64,000 bases of DNA. It comes from Caldimonas brevitalea. Its GTDB lineage: Bacteria; Pseudomonadota; Gammaproteobacteria; Burkholderiales; Burkholderiaceae_C. This document shows, one piece after another, positions 1 through 8,807 of the stretch; positions within the stretch are counted from its first letter, which is position 1; each line of letters starts with the position of its first letter. The stretch spans positions 5,952,001 to 6,016,000 of the forward strand of contig NZ_CP011371.1 of the NCBI RefSeq assembly GCF_001017435.1, read 5' to 3'. The notes under the pieces were generated by a model, which saw only the letters and a list, made by a program, of their open reading frames with translations, had not been told where the DNA came from and did not search any database. The position numbers and the translations under genes were made by a program.

Positions 1-630
1 GCGGGCAGCGCGATGCCCAGCTTCACGCAGTGGGTCGCGCCGACGCTGGACCCCAAGGAACTCGAAAAGCGCATCGGCGAGCTGCGCACGGTGCAGTTCT
101 GGCTCGAACAGAACGCCCGCATGTTGAGTGCCACCATCCAGGCCATGGAAGTGCAACGCATGACCCTGGCGACGCTGGAGTCGATGAACGTGCCGATGGA
201 CACGCTGCGGGACTCTCTGAAGGTGACGGTGCCCTCGCCGCCGCCGGCCCCTGCCGCCGGTCCGGGCCCCGACCGGGACGCTGCCGCTGCCAAGCCGGGC
301 CCTAGCGGCACCGGCACCGGCACGGGCACGGGCACAGGCCAGACCGCGAGCGCCGGTCTCATCGATCCCATGCAATGGTGGGGCGCGCTGACACAGCAGT
401 TCGCGACGCTCGCCACCAACACGATGGCCGAAGCGCTGAAAGACAGCGGGTCCGAGGCGGTCCGCCAGCGCGCCAGCGACATGGTGAAACAATCGTTCGA
501 AACAGCGCAGCACAACCTGCGGCAGACCATGGCCCCGCTGCAGCCCGCCGGCGACGAGACCGCGCCCGCGCGCAAGGCGCCGGCGCGCCGCGGGGGCGCC
601 AAAGGCGACACGCCGAACGCCGACACCTGA
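1..630 (+). CDS. phaM: PhaM-type polyhydroxyalkanoate granule protein (5' end outside window)
   Basis: This is the C-terminal part of a PhaM-like protein. PhaM binds PHB granules, the PHA synthase and DNA, activates the synthase and helps distribute granules at division. The visible block around residues 13-75 (PTLDPKELEKRI, LRTVQFWLEQNARML, IQAMEVQRMTLATL) is the family signature. A Gly-Thr run follows near bases 309-341, and the end is Lys/Arg/Ala-rich (RKAPARRGGAK), like the DNA-binding tail of known PhaM. An ATG lies at base 13, but the frame is open to base 1 and family members usually have 30-60 more N-terminal residues. The real start is therefore probably outside the window. The family call is confident; the boundary is not. 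Confidence 0.85.
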   Translation, partial: AGSAMPSFTQWVAPTLDPKELEKRIGELRTVQFWLEQNARMLSATIQAMEVQRMTLATLESMNVPMDTLRDSLKVTVPSPPPAPAAGPGPDRDAAAAKPGPSGTGTGTGTGTGQTASAGLIDPMQWWGALTQQFATLATNTMAEALKDSGSEAVRQRASDMVKQSFETAQHNLRQTMAPLQPAGDETAPARKAPARRGGAKGDTPNADT

Positions 631-689
631 GCGGTGGGCGATCGCGGCCCCCAGCTGCCACACGGCCGGCGCTGGTGCACACTCGGGTC

Positions 690-1916
690 ATGAAGCTGTT
701 TCCACATGCCCACGCGACCCACCCCGACTGGCGGGTCGCCCTGTCGCTGGCCCTGGCCCAGCTCGACGGCCTGCGCGGTCAGGAGCGGCACGCCCTGGAG
801 CCCACGCTCGGCTGGGTCTACCTGACCGACCACTACGCCGGCCATGCCGACGAGATCCTCGCGCGCCTGCAGGACTACCTGCCGGGCACCAGCTGGGTGG
901 GCGCCGTCGGCGTCGGCGTGATGGGCAGCGGCGTCGAGTACTTCGACGAACCCGGGCTCAGCCTGATGCTGGGCGACGTGCCGCGCGACCGTTTTGCGGT
1001 CTTCTCGGGTGTCCAGCCGCTGCCGGCCGGCTTCGAAGCCCACACCGCCCAGGTGCACGCCGACGGCAACACACCCGACATGGGCGAACTGCTGGCCGAA
1101 CTGGCCGACCGCACCCGCAGCGGCTATTTGTTCGGCGGCCTCGCCGCCGCGCGCACGCGCACGGTGCACATCGCCGACCGCGTCCTGGAAGGCGGCCTGT
1201 CGGGCGTGGCCTTCGACACCTCGGTGCAGCTGATGTCGCGCGTCACACAGGGCTGCCAGCCGGTCGGCCCCGCGCGCCGCATCACCGGCGTGGACCGTAA
1301 CGTCATCGCGACGCTCGACGGCGAACCGGCGCTCGACTGCCTGCTGCGCGACCTCCAGCTGGACCCCGACGAACCCCGCAAGGCGCTGCCGCGCCTGCAG
1401 GCCACCCTGGTCGGGTTGAGCGACGCCGACACACCGGCGATCGCCCGCCCCGGCCAGTTCGGCGCCGACACCCTGGTGCGCCACCTGATCGGCATCGACC
1501 CCCACGAGCGCGGCATCGCGGTGGCGGAGCAGCCGAGCCTGGGTATGCAGCTGGCCTTCTGCGCCCGCCATGCCGAGGCAGCGCGGCGCGACCTGGTGCG
1601 CATCTGCACCGAGATCCGCGAGGAGATCGAACCCGAGCACCTGCCGCAGGAGGCCCGGCCGCTCAGCCCGCCGTCGCCGGCCACCGACGCCAGCGCCGTC
1701 ACCTCGGCCACAGCCGCTCGCGCCATCGTCGGCGCCATCTACGTGAGCTGTGCCGGGCGCGGCGGGCCGCATTTCGGTGCCCCGTCAGCCGAGTTGCAAC
1801 TGGTGCGTCACGCGCTCGGCGACGTCCCGCTGGTCGGCTTTTTCGCCGGCGGTGAAATCGCCCACCATCACCTCTACGGCTACACCGGTGTGCTGACGGT
1901 GTTCACCAGCGCCTAG
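690..1916 (+). CDS. FIST domain sensory protein
   Basis: The protein has 408 residues with an N-terminal FIST_N domain (about 25-220) and a C-terminal FIST_C domain (about 235-405). The C-terminal part contains the typical pattern of GAIYVSCAGRG and then PLVGFFAGGEIA. FIST proteins are soluble sensor modules thought to bind small ligands such as amino acids. They usually act as the input half of signalling proteins or as stand-alone partners. Here no output domain is attached. The frame is open far upstream, but the ATG at 690 (MKLFPHAHATHPDW) begins right where family homology begins. It sits 60 bp after phaM and 45 bp before the next start, so the three genes may be co-transcribed. The ligand is unknown. 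Confidence 0.85.
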   Translation: MKLFPHAHATHPDWRVALSLALAQLDGLRGQERHALEPTLGWVYLTDHYAGHADEILARLQDYLPGTSWVGAVGVGVMGSGVEYFDEPGLSLMLGDVPRDRFAVFSGVQPLPAGFEAHTAQVHADGNTPDMGELLAELADRTRSGYLFGGLAAARTRTVHIADRVLEGGLSGVAFDTSVQLMSRVTQGCQPVGPARRITGVDRNVIATLDGEPALDCLLRDLQLDPDEPRKALPRLQATLVGLSDADTPAIARPGQFGADTLVRHLIGIDPHERGIAVAEQPSLGMQLAFCARHAEAARRDLVRICTEIREEIEPEHLPQEARPLSPPSPATDASAVTSATAARAIVGAIYVSCAGRGGPHFGAPSAELQLVRHALGDVPLVGFFAGGEIAHHHLYGYTGVLTVFTSA

Positions 1917-1961
1917 GCCGTGCACGGAACCCCACCGCGCCGATCCGGTCCAACTCCCGCC

Positions 1962-2573
1962 ATGCCGCTCACCCCCGCCGCCTCTCTCGCCTGTCGCCGC
2001 CGGCTGCCCTTGCCCGACGCCGCCGGCTGGTTCGTCCTGCTCGCCGGCGCCCTGTGGTTCGGCGCGGCCACGCCCACCGCCGCGGCGGAACAAGCGATCT
2101 ACCAGCAACGCCTGCCGGACGGCCAGGTGGTGATCACCGACCGTCCGGTGCCCGGCGCCGTGATCCTGAAAACCTGGAACGTGCCCACCGACGACCCGGC
2201 CCAGGCCGCCGCCCGGCGCGCGGCCGCCCAGCAGGAGGCCGCCCAGACGGCCGAGCGGGTGCAGCGCAACCTCGAATCGCGCCAGCAGCTCGACACCCAG
2301 CTGGAAATCGAACGCCTGCGCCGCGACCAGGCGCAGGCCGAGCTGGCCGCCGAACGCGAGCGCTCCGCCCGGGCCCAGGCGGAATCGCAGCCGGTGTGGG
2401 TGGTGCCGGGCCGGTATCCGGTCGCGCCGCCGATCGGCCGTCCGCCCTGGCTGCAACCGCCGGCGCACCCCGCCCCGCCGCCATCGAAGACGCCGCGCCG
2501 CCCGCCCGACAAGCCGGCCTCGCTCTTGGTCGAGCCGCCGCCGCACCACCACCACCACCACCACCACCGCTGA
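1962..2573 (+). CDS. DUF4124-like envelope protein with natural His-rich tail
   Basis: This is a predicted secreted or envelope protein of 203 residues. The N-terminus has a hydrophobic signal-like stretch (FVLLAGALWFGAATPTAAA). It is followed by IYQQRLPDGQVVITDRPVPG, which resembles the DUF4124 core (a short beta-rich domain containing a Y-x-x-x-D-G-x-x-x-x-T/S-D-x-P pattern). Residues of about 80-150 are rich in Ala, Gln, Glu and Arg and should form a coiled coil. The end is proline-rich and closes with eight consecutive histidines and an arginine. A start at 1920 (GTG) is possible, but the ATG at 1962 gives a more ordinary leader. The function is unknown. The His tail suggests metal binding, which is inference only. 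Confidence 0.7.
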   Translation: MPLTPAASLACRRRLPLPDAAGWFVLLAGALWFGAATPTAAAEQAIYQQRLPDGQVVITDRPVPGAVILKTWNVPTDDPAQAAARRAAAQQEAAQTAERVQRNLESRQQLDTQLEIERLRRDQAQAELAAERERSARAQAESQPVWVVPGRYPVAPPIGRPPWLQPPAHPAPPPSKTPRRPPDKPASLLVEPPPHHHHHHHHR

Positions 2574-2720
2574 AGGGCGGGCAGGCCGGGCGCTTTTGCG
2601 CCCGAGTCAAAACTGCTCACCGCCCGCCGGGCCCCGCATGTCCCAGGACTCCCCGCGCGCCGAAGTACAGTCGCGGCTGGCCGCGCGCAACTGCTGGCGG
2701 CCTCCGGACAGGAGATCAAG

Positions 2721-4259
2721 ATGAATGCCCCCCTGCGACCGCAGCAGGCCCTGGCGGCGGCCCCCGCCGGCACCGCGGCCGAAACGCCCGAGTCCGAGCG
2801 CCAACGGCGCCAGGCCGAGGTGGTGGCCGCGCTGCGCGCGCTGCTGCCGGAGTCGGCACTGCTGTGGCGCCGCGAAGACACGGTTCCGTATGAATGCGAC
2901 GGCCTGACGGCCTACCGCGAACAGCCGATGGTGGTGGTGCTGCCCGAAACCGAGGCCCAGGTGGCCGCCGTGCTGCGCACCTGCCACACGCTGCAGGTGC
3001 CGGTGGTGGCACGCGGCGCCGGCACCGGCCTGAGCGGCGGCGCCTTGCCGCATCGTTTGGGGGTGACCTTGAGCCTCGCGCGCTTCAACAAGATCGTGAA
3101 GGTCGACCCCTATGCCCGCACCGCGGTGGTGCAAAGCGGCGTGCGCAACCTGGCGATCAGCGAGGCCGCGGCCCGCTACGGGCTCTACTACGCGCCCGAT
3201 CCGAGCAGCCAGATCGCCTGCACCATCGGCGGCAACGTGGCAGAAAACTCGGGCGGCGTGCACTGCCTCAAGTACGGGCTGACCCTGCACAACGTGCTGA
3301 AAGTGCGCGGCTACACGGTCGAGGGCGAGCCGCTCGAACTCGGCAGCGACGCGCTCGACACCGCCGGGCTCGACCTGTTGGCGGTGTTCATCGGCAGCGA
3401 AGGCATGCTGGGCGTGGTCACCGAGGTGACCGTCAAGCTGGTGCCCAAGCCGCTGCTGGCGCGCTGCATCATGGCCAGCTTCGACGACGTGCGCAAGGCC
3501 GGCGACGCGGTGGCCAACGTGATCGCGGCCGGCATCATCCCGGCCGGCCTCGAGATGATGGACAAGCCGATGACGGCCGCCGTCGAAGACTTCGTGCACG
3601 CCGGCTACGACCTCAAGGCCGAAGCCATCCTGCTGTGCGAGAGCGACGGCACGCCCGAGGAAGTGCACGAGGAGATCGGCCACATGGTCGACGTGCTGGT
3701 CGGCTCCGGCGCCACGCGGGTGGAAGTGAGCCGCGACGAAGCGCAGCGCCTGAAGTTCTGGAGCGGGCGCAAGAACGCCTTCCCGGCCAGCGGGCGCATC
3801 AGCCCTGATTACATGTGCATGGACTCGACCATCCCACGCAAGCGCCTGGCCGACATCCTCGAGGCCATCGCGAAGATGGAAACCCAGTACGGCCTGCGCT
3901 GCGCCAACGTCTTCCATGCCGGCGACGGCAACCTGCACCCGCTGATCCTGTTCGATGCCAACGACCCTGACCAGCTGCGCCGCTGCGAGCTGTTCGGCGC
4001 CGACATCCTGGAGACCAGCGTCGCCTTGGGCGGCACCGTCACCGGCGAGCACGGTGTCGGCGTCGAGAAGCTCAGCTCGATGTGCGTGCAGTTCTCGCCC
4101 GAGGAACGCGAGCAGATGCTGGCGCTCAAACACGCCTTCGACCCCGCCGGCCTGCTCAACCCGGGCAAGGTGATTCCCACCCTGCAGCGCTGTGCCGAGT
4201 ACGGCAAGATGCACGTGCGCCGCGGCCTGCTGCCGTTTGCCGACCTGGAGCGGTTTTGA
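2721..4259 (+). CDS. glcD: Glycolate oxidase, FAD-linked subunit GlcD
   Basis: GlcD is the FAD-binding catalytic subunit of glycolate oxidase, which oxidises glycolate to glyoxylate and passes electrons to the respiratory chain through GlcF. At 512 residues it has the usual length. The PCMH-type FAD domain spans about 65-245 with the pyrophosphate-binding loop VVARGAGTGLSGGALP near residues 95-110. The C-terminal FAD-oxidase domain contains the conserved VFHAGDGNLHP and GTVTGEHGVG motifs. The start is supported by AGGAG nine bases upstream. Its TGA overlaps the start of glcE, so the three glc genes form one operon. No glcC regulator or malate synthase gene is visible nearby. Confidence 0.95.
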   Translation: MNAPLRPQQALAAAPAGTAAETPESERQRRQAEVVAALRALLPESALLWRREDTVPYECDGLTAYREQPMVVVLPETEAQVAAVLRTCHTLQVPVVARGAGTGLSGGALPHRLGVTLSLARFNKIVKVDPYARTAVVQSGVRNLAISEAAARYGLYYAPDPSSQIACTIGGNVAENSGGVHCLKYGLTLHNVLKVRGYTVEGEPLELGSDALDTAGLDLLAVFIGSEGMLGVVTEVTVKLVPKPLLARCIMASFDDVRKAGDAVANVIAAGIIPAGLEMMDKPMTAAVEDFVHAGYDLKAEAILLCESDGTPEEVHEEIGHMVDVLVGSGATRVEVSRDEAQRLKFWSGRKNAFPASGRISPDYMCMDSTIPRKRLADILEAIAKMETQYGLRCANVFHAGDGNLHPLILFDANDPDQLRRCELFGADILETSVALGGTVTGEHGVGVEKLSSMCVQFSPEEREQMLALKHAFDPAGLLNPGKVIPTLQRCAEYGKMHVRRGLLPFADLERF

Positions 4260-5407
4260 ACGCGACCCCGATCACCGATCTCCCGCTGCCGGCCGCCCCC
4301 GTGTCGCCGCTGCCCCCGCCTGAACTCGAGGTGCTGGTCGAACGGGTCCGCGCCGCGCTCGCCGACGGCGGCCGGCTGTCGATCCACGGCGCCGGCAGCA
4401 AGGCCTTCTACGGTGAAGCCGGCGGCGACACCGAGGCCGACGTGCTCGATGTCACGCCGCTCACCGGCATTTCGAGCTATGAGCCGACCGAGCTGGTCGT
4501 GACCGCCCGCTGCGGCACGCCGATCGCTGAACTCGAAGCCGCGCTGGCCGAGCACGGCCAGTGTCTGCCCTTCGAGCCGCCGCGTTTCGGTGGCGCCGGC
4601 ACCGTGGGCGGCATGGTGGCCGCCGGCCTGTCCGGCCCGGCCCGGGCGGCGGTAGGCTCGCTGCGCGATTTCGTGCTCGGCGCCACGCTGCTCAACGGCC
4701 GCGCGCAGGTGCTGAGCTTCGGCGGCCAGGTGATGAAAAACGTCGCCGGCTACGACGTCTCGCGCCTGCTGGCGGGTTCGCTCGGCACGCTGGGCGTGAT
4801 CGTCGAGGTGTCGCTGAAGGTGCTGCCGATCGTGCCGGCCACGGCCACTTTGCGCTTCGAGATGGACGCGGGCACCGCGATACAGCGCCTCAACGAATGG
4901 TGCGGTCAACCGCTGCCGCTGAACGCGAGCGCCTGGTGGGACGGCATGCTGGTGCTGCGCCTGCGCGGCGCCCAGGCCGCCGTGGCGGCCGCCGTGCGCA
5001 AGCTGGGCGGCGAGCTGATCGACCCGGTGCAGGCCGCCGGCTTCTGGGACGGGCTGCGCGACCACCGCGACGAGTTCTTCACCGCGGCCGAGGCGGCGGT
5101 CGAGGCCGGCGCGAGCCTGTGGCGGCTGTCGGTGGCGCCCACCGCCCCGCCGTTGCAACTCGCCGGCGACCAACTGATCGAATGGTTCGGTGGCCAGCGC
5201 TGGCTGTGCACGTCCGCCCCCGACGCCACGCTGCGCGACGCGGCCAAAGCCGCCGGCGGCCATGCGACGCTGTTTCGCACCCGCGAGCCGCGCCCCGGGG
5301 TGTTCACCCCCTTGCAAACGCCGCTCGACCGCCTGCACCGACAACTGAAACACGCCTTCGACCCGGCCGGCATCTTCAACGCCGGCCGGCTCTACCCCGG
5401 GCTGTGA
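4256..5407 (+). CDS. glcE: Glycolate oxidase subunit GlcE
   Basis: GlcE is the second FAD-binding subunit of glycolate oxidase and is required for activity of the GlcDEF complex. The protein has about 383 residues and carries a PCMH FAD domain at about 15-195, including IHGAGSKAFYG and the FGGAGTVGGMVAAGLSGPAR loop, then GGQVMKNVAGYDVSRLLAGS, the hallmark of GlcE. The frame has no ATG at its beginning. The best start is TTG at 4256, which overlaps the glcD stop codon (TTGA) and implies translational coupling. A GTG at 4301 is the alternative. The stop is 19 bp before glcF. Confidence 0.92.
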   Translation: MNATPITDLPLPAAPVSPLPPPELEVLVERVRAALADGGRLSIHGAGSKAFYGEAGGDTEADVLDVTPLTGISSYEPTELVVTARCGTPIAELEAALAEHGQCLPFEPPRFGGAGTVGGMVAAGLSGPARAAVGSLRDFVLGATLLNGRAQVLSFGGQVMKNVAGYDVSRLLAGSLGTLGVIVEVSLKVLPIVPATATLRFEMDAGTAIQRLNEWCGQPLPLNASAWWDGMLVLRLRGAQAAVAAAVRKLGGELIDPVQAAGFWDGLRDHRDEFFTAAEAAVEAGASLWRLSVAPTAPPLQLAGDQLIEWFGGQRWLCTSAPDATLRDAAKAAGGHATLFRTREPRPGVFTPLQTPLDRLHRQLKHAFDPAGIFNAGRLYPGL

Positions 5408-5426
5408 CCCGGCCCGATACCCGCCC

Positions 5427-6665
5427 ATGCAAACCCATCTCGCTCCCGAGTTCCAGGACACCCCCGAAGGCGAAGAGGCCCAGGCCATCCTGCGCAGCTG
5501 TGTCCATTGCGGCTTCTGCACCGCGACCTGCCCCACCTACCAGTTGCTCGGCGACGAACTCGACGGGCCGCGCGGACGCATCTATCTGATGAAGCAGGTG
5601 TTCGAAGGCCAGCCGGTCACGCGCAGCACCCAGCTGCACCTCGACCGCTGCCTGACCTGCCGCAATTGCGAATCGACCTGCCCCTCCGGCGTGCAATACG
5701 GCCGGCTGGTGGAGCTGGGCCGCCAGGTTGTGGAAGAGCGCGTCGAGCGCCCGCGCGGCGAACGCATGACCCGCAAGCTGTTGAAGGAAGGTCTGACGTC
5801 GCCCCTGTTCGGGCCGGCCATGAAACTGGGCCAGGCCGTGCGCCCCTTGTTGCCCGCCGCGCTCAAGCACAAGGTGCCACCGGCCGACCGCAGCGGCAGT
5901 GCCCACCGCTGGCCGACGCGCCAGCACGCTCGCAAGGTGCTGATGCTGACCGGCTGCGTCCAGCCGGCCATGATGCCCAACATCAACAGCGCCACTGCCC
6001 GCGTGCTGGACGCCGCCGGCATCCAGGTGATGGTGGCCGACGAGGCCGGCTGCTGCGGCGCCATCCGCACCCATCTGAACGACCACGAAGGCGGCCTGGC
6101 CGACATGCGCCGCAACATCGACGCCTGGTGGCCCACCATCGTGCGCGGGGAGGTCGAGGCGATCGTGATGAACGCGTCGGGCTGCGGCGTGATGGTGAAA
6201 GACTATGCGCAGCATCTGAAGCACGACCCCGCCTACGCCGACAAGGCGCGCCGCGTCAGCGAGCTGACCCGCGACCTGTCCGAGCTGCTGCCCGACCTGG
6301 TGGCCCAGCTGAAGCCGCGCTGGGCGGCCGACGCCCCGCGCCCCAAGCTCGCCTTCCATCCGCCTTGCACGCTGCAGCACGGGCAGAAACTGCGCGGGGG
6401 TGTCGAGGCCGGGCTGCGCGAGCTGGGCTTCGAGGTCGAGTTGGCGGTCGGCGAATCGCATTTGTGCTGCGGCTCGGCCGGCACCTATTCGGTGCTGCAG
6501 CCCGACCTCGCCTACCAGCTACGCGACCGCAAGCTGTCGCAGCTGATGCCGTTGGCGCCCCAGGCCATCGTCTCGGCCAACATCGGCTGCATCCAGCACC
6601 TGCAAAGCGGCACCGAAACGCCGGTCAAACACTGGATCGAAGTGCTCGACGAAGCGCTGGCCTGA
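5427..6665 (+). CDS. glcF: Glycolate oxidase iron-sulfur subunit GlcF
   Basis: GlcF carries electrons from the flavin subunits to the quinone pool at the cytoplasmic membrane. The N-terminus has two ferredoxin-type 4Fe-4S motifs, CVHCGFCTATCPTY near residue 30 and CLTCRNCESTCPSG near residue 75. Two cysteine-rich CCG domains follow. The first shows DEAGCCGAIRTH, the second has HPPCTLQHG and later ESHLCCGSAGTYSVLQP. The length of 412 residues fits the family. It is the last gene of the glcDEF operon, and no obvious intrinsic terminator follows it. Confidence 0.95.
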   Translation: MQTHLAPEFQDTPEGEEAQAILRSCVHCGFCTATCPTYQLLGDELDGPRGRIYLMKQVFEGQPVTRSTQLHLDRCLTCRNCESTCPSGVQYGRLVELGRQVVEERVERPRGERMTRKLLKEGLTSPLFGPAMKLGQAVRPLLPAALKHKVPPADRSGSAHRWPTRQHARKVLMLTGCVQPAMMPNINSATARVLDAAGIQVMVADEAGCCGAIRTHLNDHEGGLADMRRNIDAWWPTIVRGEVEAIVMNASGCGVMVKDYAQHLKHDPAYADKARRVSELTRDLSELLPDLVAQLKPRWAADAPRPKLAFHPPCTLQHGQKLRGGVEAGLRELGFEVELAVGESHLCCGSAGTYSVLQPDLAYQLRDRKLSQLMPLAPQAIVSANIGCIQHLQSGTETPVKHWIEVLDEALA

Positions 6666-6809
6666 GCGCGGTCGTCCGACTGTGGTGGTTTGTCCTACGG
6701 CCTCGCCGTCAGCGCGCCGACAGGCGTGAGCGGCCGGTCGGCGCACAGTGGAGTTGTCGGGCGCGGCCCTGCCGACCCGGCACTCGCAACTGGAAAGAAA
6801 GGACTCGCC

Positions 6810-6998
6810 ATGAATCGCGATCAACTGAAGGGACGCATGGAGCAGGCCAAGGGCAAGACGAAGGAAATGGCCGGCCGGGCCACCGACGATCTCAGCCTCG
6901 AAGCCAAGGGCCGCGTTCAGAAGAACGTCGGCGACATGCGCGGCGACTACGGCGACGCCAAGGAACGGGCGAAGGACCACCTTGACCGCCGTCATTGA
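6810..6998 (+). CDS. CsbD family stress protein
   Basis: This is a small, highly charged protein of 62 residues (MNRDQLKGRMEQAKGKTK at the start). It matches the CsbD family of predicted helical, partly disordered general-stress proteins that are often induced in stationary phase or under osmotic stress. The ATG at 6810 is preceded by AAAGGA at suitable distance. A longer reading frame begins upstream but has no family support. A strong stem-loop lies six bases after the stop. The molecular role of CsbD proteins is not established. Confidence 0.88.
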   Translation: MNRDQLKGRMEQAKGKTKEMAGRATDDLSLEAKGRVQKNVGDMRGDYGDAKERAKDHLDRRH

Positions 6999-7224
6999 CG
7001 TCGCACCCCGGGCGCCCTACGTGGGCCTCGGGGTGACGGCGGCCGCAGGCGGAGCGCGGGCGCACAGCGACCCGCCGACCCCACCCAACGAGCCGCCGCC
7101 GGCGCCGCCCCAGGCGCCGCCGCCCGGCCCCGATCTGCCGCCCGCGCCGATCGACGACCCGCTGCCCCCCGGCCACCCTGAGCCGGTGCACGAACCACCC
7201 GTGACCCCGACGCCGATGGCCTGA
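6982..7224 (+). CDS. Possible small proline-rich protein
   Basis: This frame could encode up to 80 residues. The second half is an extreme Pro-rich stretch (PPTPPNEPPPAPP and similar), ending VHEPPVTPTPMA. There is no ATG at its beginning. TTG at 6982 overlaps csbD, and GTG at 7021 and 7033 are alternatives. It runs through the hairpin at 7004-7035, and C-rich DNA can make such frames by chance. Short proline-rich proteins of this look do occur in Burkholderiales, so it is kept as a weak candidate. Confidence 0.25.
   Translation: MTAVIDVAPRAPYVGLGVTAAAGGARAHSDPPTPPNEPPPAPPQAPPPGPDLPPAPIDDPLPPGHPEPVHEPPVTPTPMA
7004..7035. terminator. Stem-loop after csbD
   Basis: CACCCCG at 7004-7010 pairs exactly with CGGGGTG at 7029-7035, and further GC pairs form inside. 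It begins six bases after the csbD stop, so it is a probable terminator or mRNA-stabilising hairpin. There is no U-tract, so intrinsic termination is uncertain. Confidence 0.5.
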
Positions 7225-7335
7225 GCCTCTGACTTTTGCCAGGCATTGCGGCGGGCATGCCGGGTGCCGGTCGTTCCCCGACCGGTACCCGGCCCCTCCC
7301 CTTCCCCTCCTCTCTCGACCCAACGGAGAAGCTCG

Positions 7336-7842
7336 ATGGCTTTGCTACACGACACCTCGCCCCAGGAACGCCTGTGGGACATGATCCGCGGCATCCGTTT
7401 CGGCATGCTCACCACCCGCCACCACGACGGCCAGCTGCGCTCGCGGCCGATGACAACGCAGAACCGCTCGATCGACGAAGGCGGCGTGCTGTGGTTTTTC
7501 GTCTCGCTCAGCAGCGAGCCGGCCCTCGACCTGAAGGACGACGGTGCCGTCAACATCAGCTATGCCGACCCCGACAAGGACCGCTACGTCTCGATCGCCG
7601 GTTTCGGCCGTTTCGTCGACGACATCGCCAAGAAGCAGGAACTGTGGAACACCCCCACCGAAGCCTGGTTCCCGAAGGGCCCCACCGACCCCGACGTCGG
7701 CCTGCTGGCGGTGCACATCGACCATGCCGAATACTGGGATGTCGAAGCCAGCAAGATGACGCAGCTGTTCAAGATGGCGAAGGCCGCGGTCACCGGCCAG
7801 CGCCCGAAGGACATGGGCGACCATCAGGAAGTGCGGGTCTGA
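7336..7842 (+). CDS. Pyridoxamine 5'-phosphate oxidase-like general stress protein
   Basis: The protein has 168 residues and the split-barrel flavin-binding fold of the PPOX-like general stress protein 26 (YdaG) group. Typical segments are LWDMIRGIRFGMLTTRHHDG at the N-terminus, RSRPMTTQ, and later VNISYADPDKDRYVSI and WFPKGPTDPDVGLLAVH. Members bind FMN, FAD or F420. Their physiological substrates are mostly unknown, although they are linked to stress tolerance. The ATG at 7336 has a GGAG-type ribosome site and matches the family N-terminus. It lies in a monocistronic setting between csbD and an SDR gene. Confidence 0.88.
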   Translation: MALLHDTSPQERLWDMIRGIRFGMLTTRHHDGQLRSRPMTTQNRSIDEGGVLWFFVSLSSEPALDLKDDGAVNISYADPDKDRYVSIAGFGRFVDDIAKKQELWNTPTEAWFPKGPTDPDVGLLAVHIDHAEYWDVEASKMTQLFKMAKAAVTGQRPKDMGDHQEVRV

Positions 7843-7987
7843 CGCCGGCTTCGCCCGGCGCCGGTCGAGCCGGCCCGAATTCGGGCACGCCCGGGACCGG
7901 CTTACGCAGGGCGTGCGCGCCCTGGTAGTGCGCCATACCGGCGCCGGCGGCGTGCAGCAGCGCCTGCTACACGAAGCGAGGAACCCC

Positions 7988-8782
7988 ATGCAGATCGTAC
8001 TTTCCGGCAAGACCGCCATCGTCACGGGCTCCACCGTCGGCATCGGCTACGCCGTGGCAGCCGGCCTCGCCAGTTGCGGGGCCGCGGTGGTGGTCAACGG
8101 CCGCAAACAGGAGGCGGTGGACGAGGCGATGGCGCGCCTGCGGCAGGCCGTGCCGGGCGCTCAGGTGCGCGGCGTCGCCGCCGACCTCGGTTCGGCCGAA
8201 GGGTGTGCCCAACTGGTGCGGGCCGAGCCCGCCGCCGACATCCTGGTCAACAACGTCGGCATCTACGGCCCGCGCGACTTCTTCGAAGTACCCGACGAGG
8301 AATGGAGCCGCTACTTCGAGGTCAACGTGATGTCGGGCGTGCGGCTGTCGCGCGCCTACCTCCCGGGCATGGCCGAACGCGGCTGGGGCCGGGTGGTGTT
8401 CGTGTCGTCCGAGTCGGGCCTCAACATCCCGGCCGACATGATCCATTACGGCGTCACCAAGACGGCCAACCTGTCGGTCTCGCGCGGCCTGGCCAAGCGT
8501 ATGGCCGGCACCGGCGTGACGGTCAACGCGGTGTTGCCCGGGCCGACGCTGTCGGAAGGGGTGCAATCGATGCTGAAGCCGAGCGCCGAACGCGCCGGCC
8601 GCTCGGTCGAAGACACCGCGACCGCCTTCGTCAAGTCGCAGCGCGCCAGTTCCATCATCGGCCGCGCGGCCACACCCGAGGAGGTGGCGCACCTGATCGT
8701 GTATGTCTGCTCGCTGCAGGCCTCGGCCACGACCGGTGCCGGCTTGCGGGTCGATGGCGGGGTGGTCGAGAGCCTGGTGTGA
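7988..8782 (+). CDS. SDR family oxidoreductase
   Basis: This is a classical short-chain dehydrogenase of 264 residues. The NAD(P)-binding motif TGSTVGIG lies at about 14-21, the NNVG motif (NNAG variant) near 88-91, and the catalytic Tyr-x-x-x-Lys appears as YGVTK near 155-159 with a Ser in the preceding VSSESG segment. The ATG at 7988 (MQIVLSGKTAIVTG) is the natural family start although the frame is open further upstream. The substrate cannot be told from sequence. The neighbours give no pathway context. Confidence 0.88.
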   Translation: MQIVLSGKTAIVTGSTVGIGYAVAAGLASCGAAVVVNGRKQEAVDEAMARLRQAVPGAQVRGVAADLGSAEGCAQLVRAEPAADILVNNVGIYGPRDFFEVPDEEWSRYFEVNVMSGVRLSRAYLPGMAERGWGRVVFVSSESGLNIPADMIHYGVTKTANLSVSRGLAKRMAGTGVTVNAVLPGPTLSEGVQSMLKPSAERAGRSVEDTATAFVKSQRASSIIGRAATPEEVAHLIVYVCSLQASATTGAGLRVDGGVVESLV

Positions 8783-8807
8783 GCGCGGGAAGCGGCCGTG
8801 CGCCCGC

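Noticed and set aside
2546..2569. Poly-histidine codons as a cloning-vector tag
   Set aside because: The flanks are ordinary chromosomal sequence of the same frame and no vector sequence is present.
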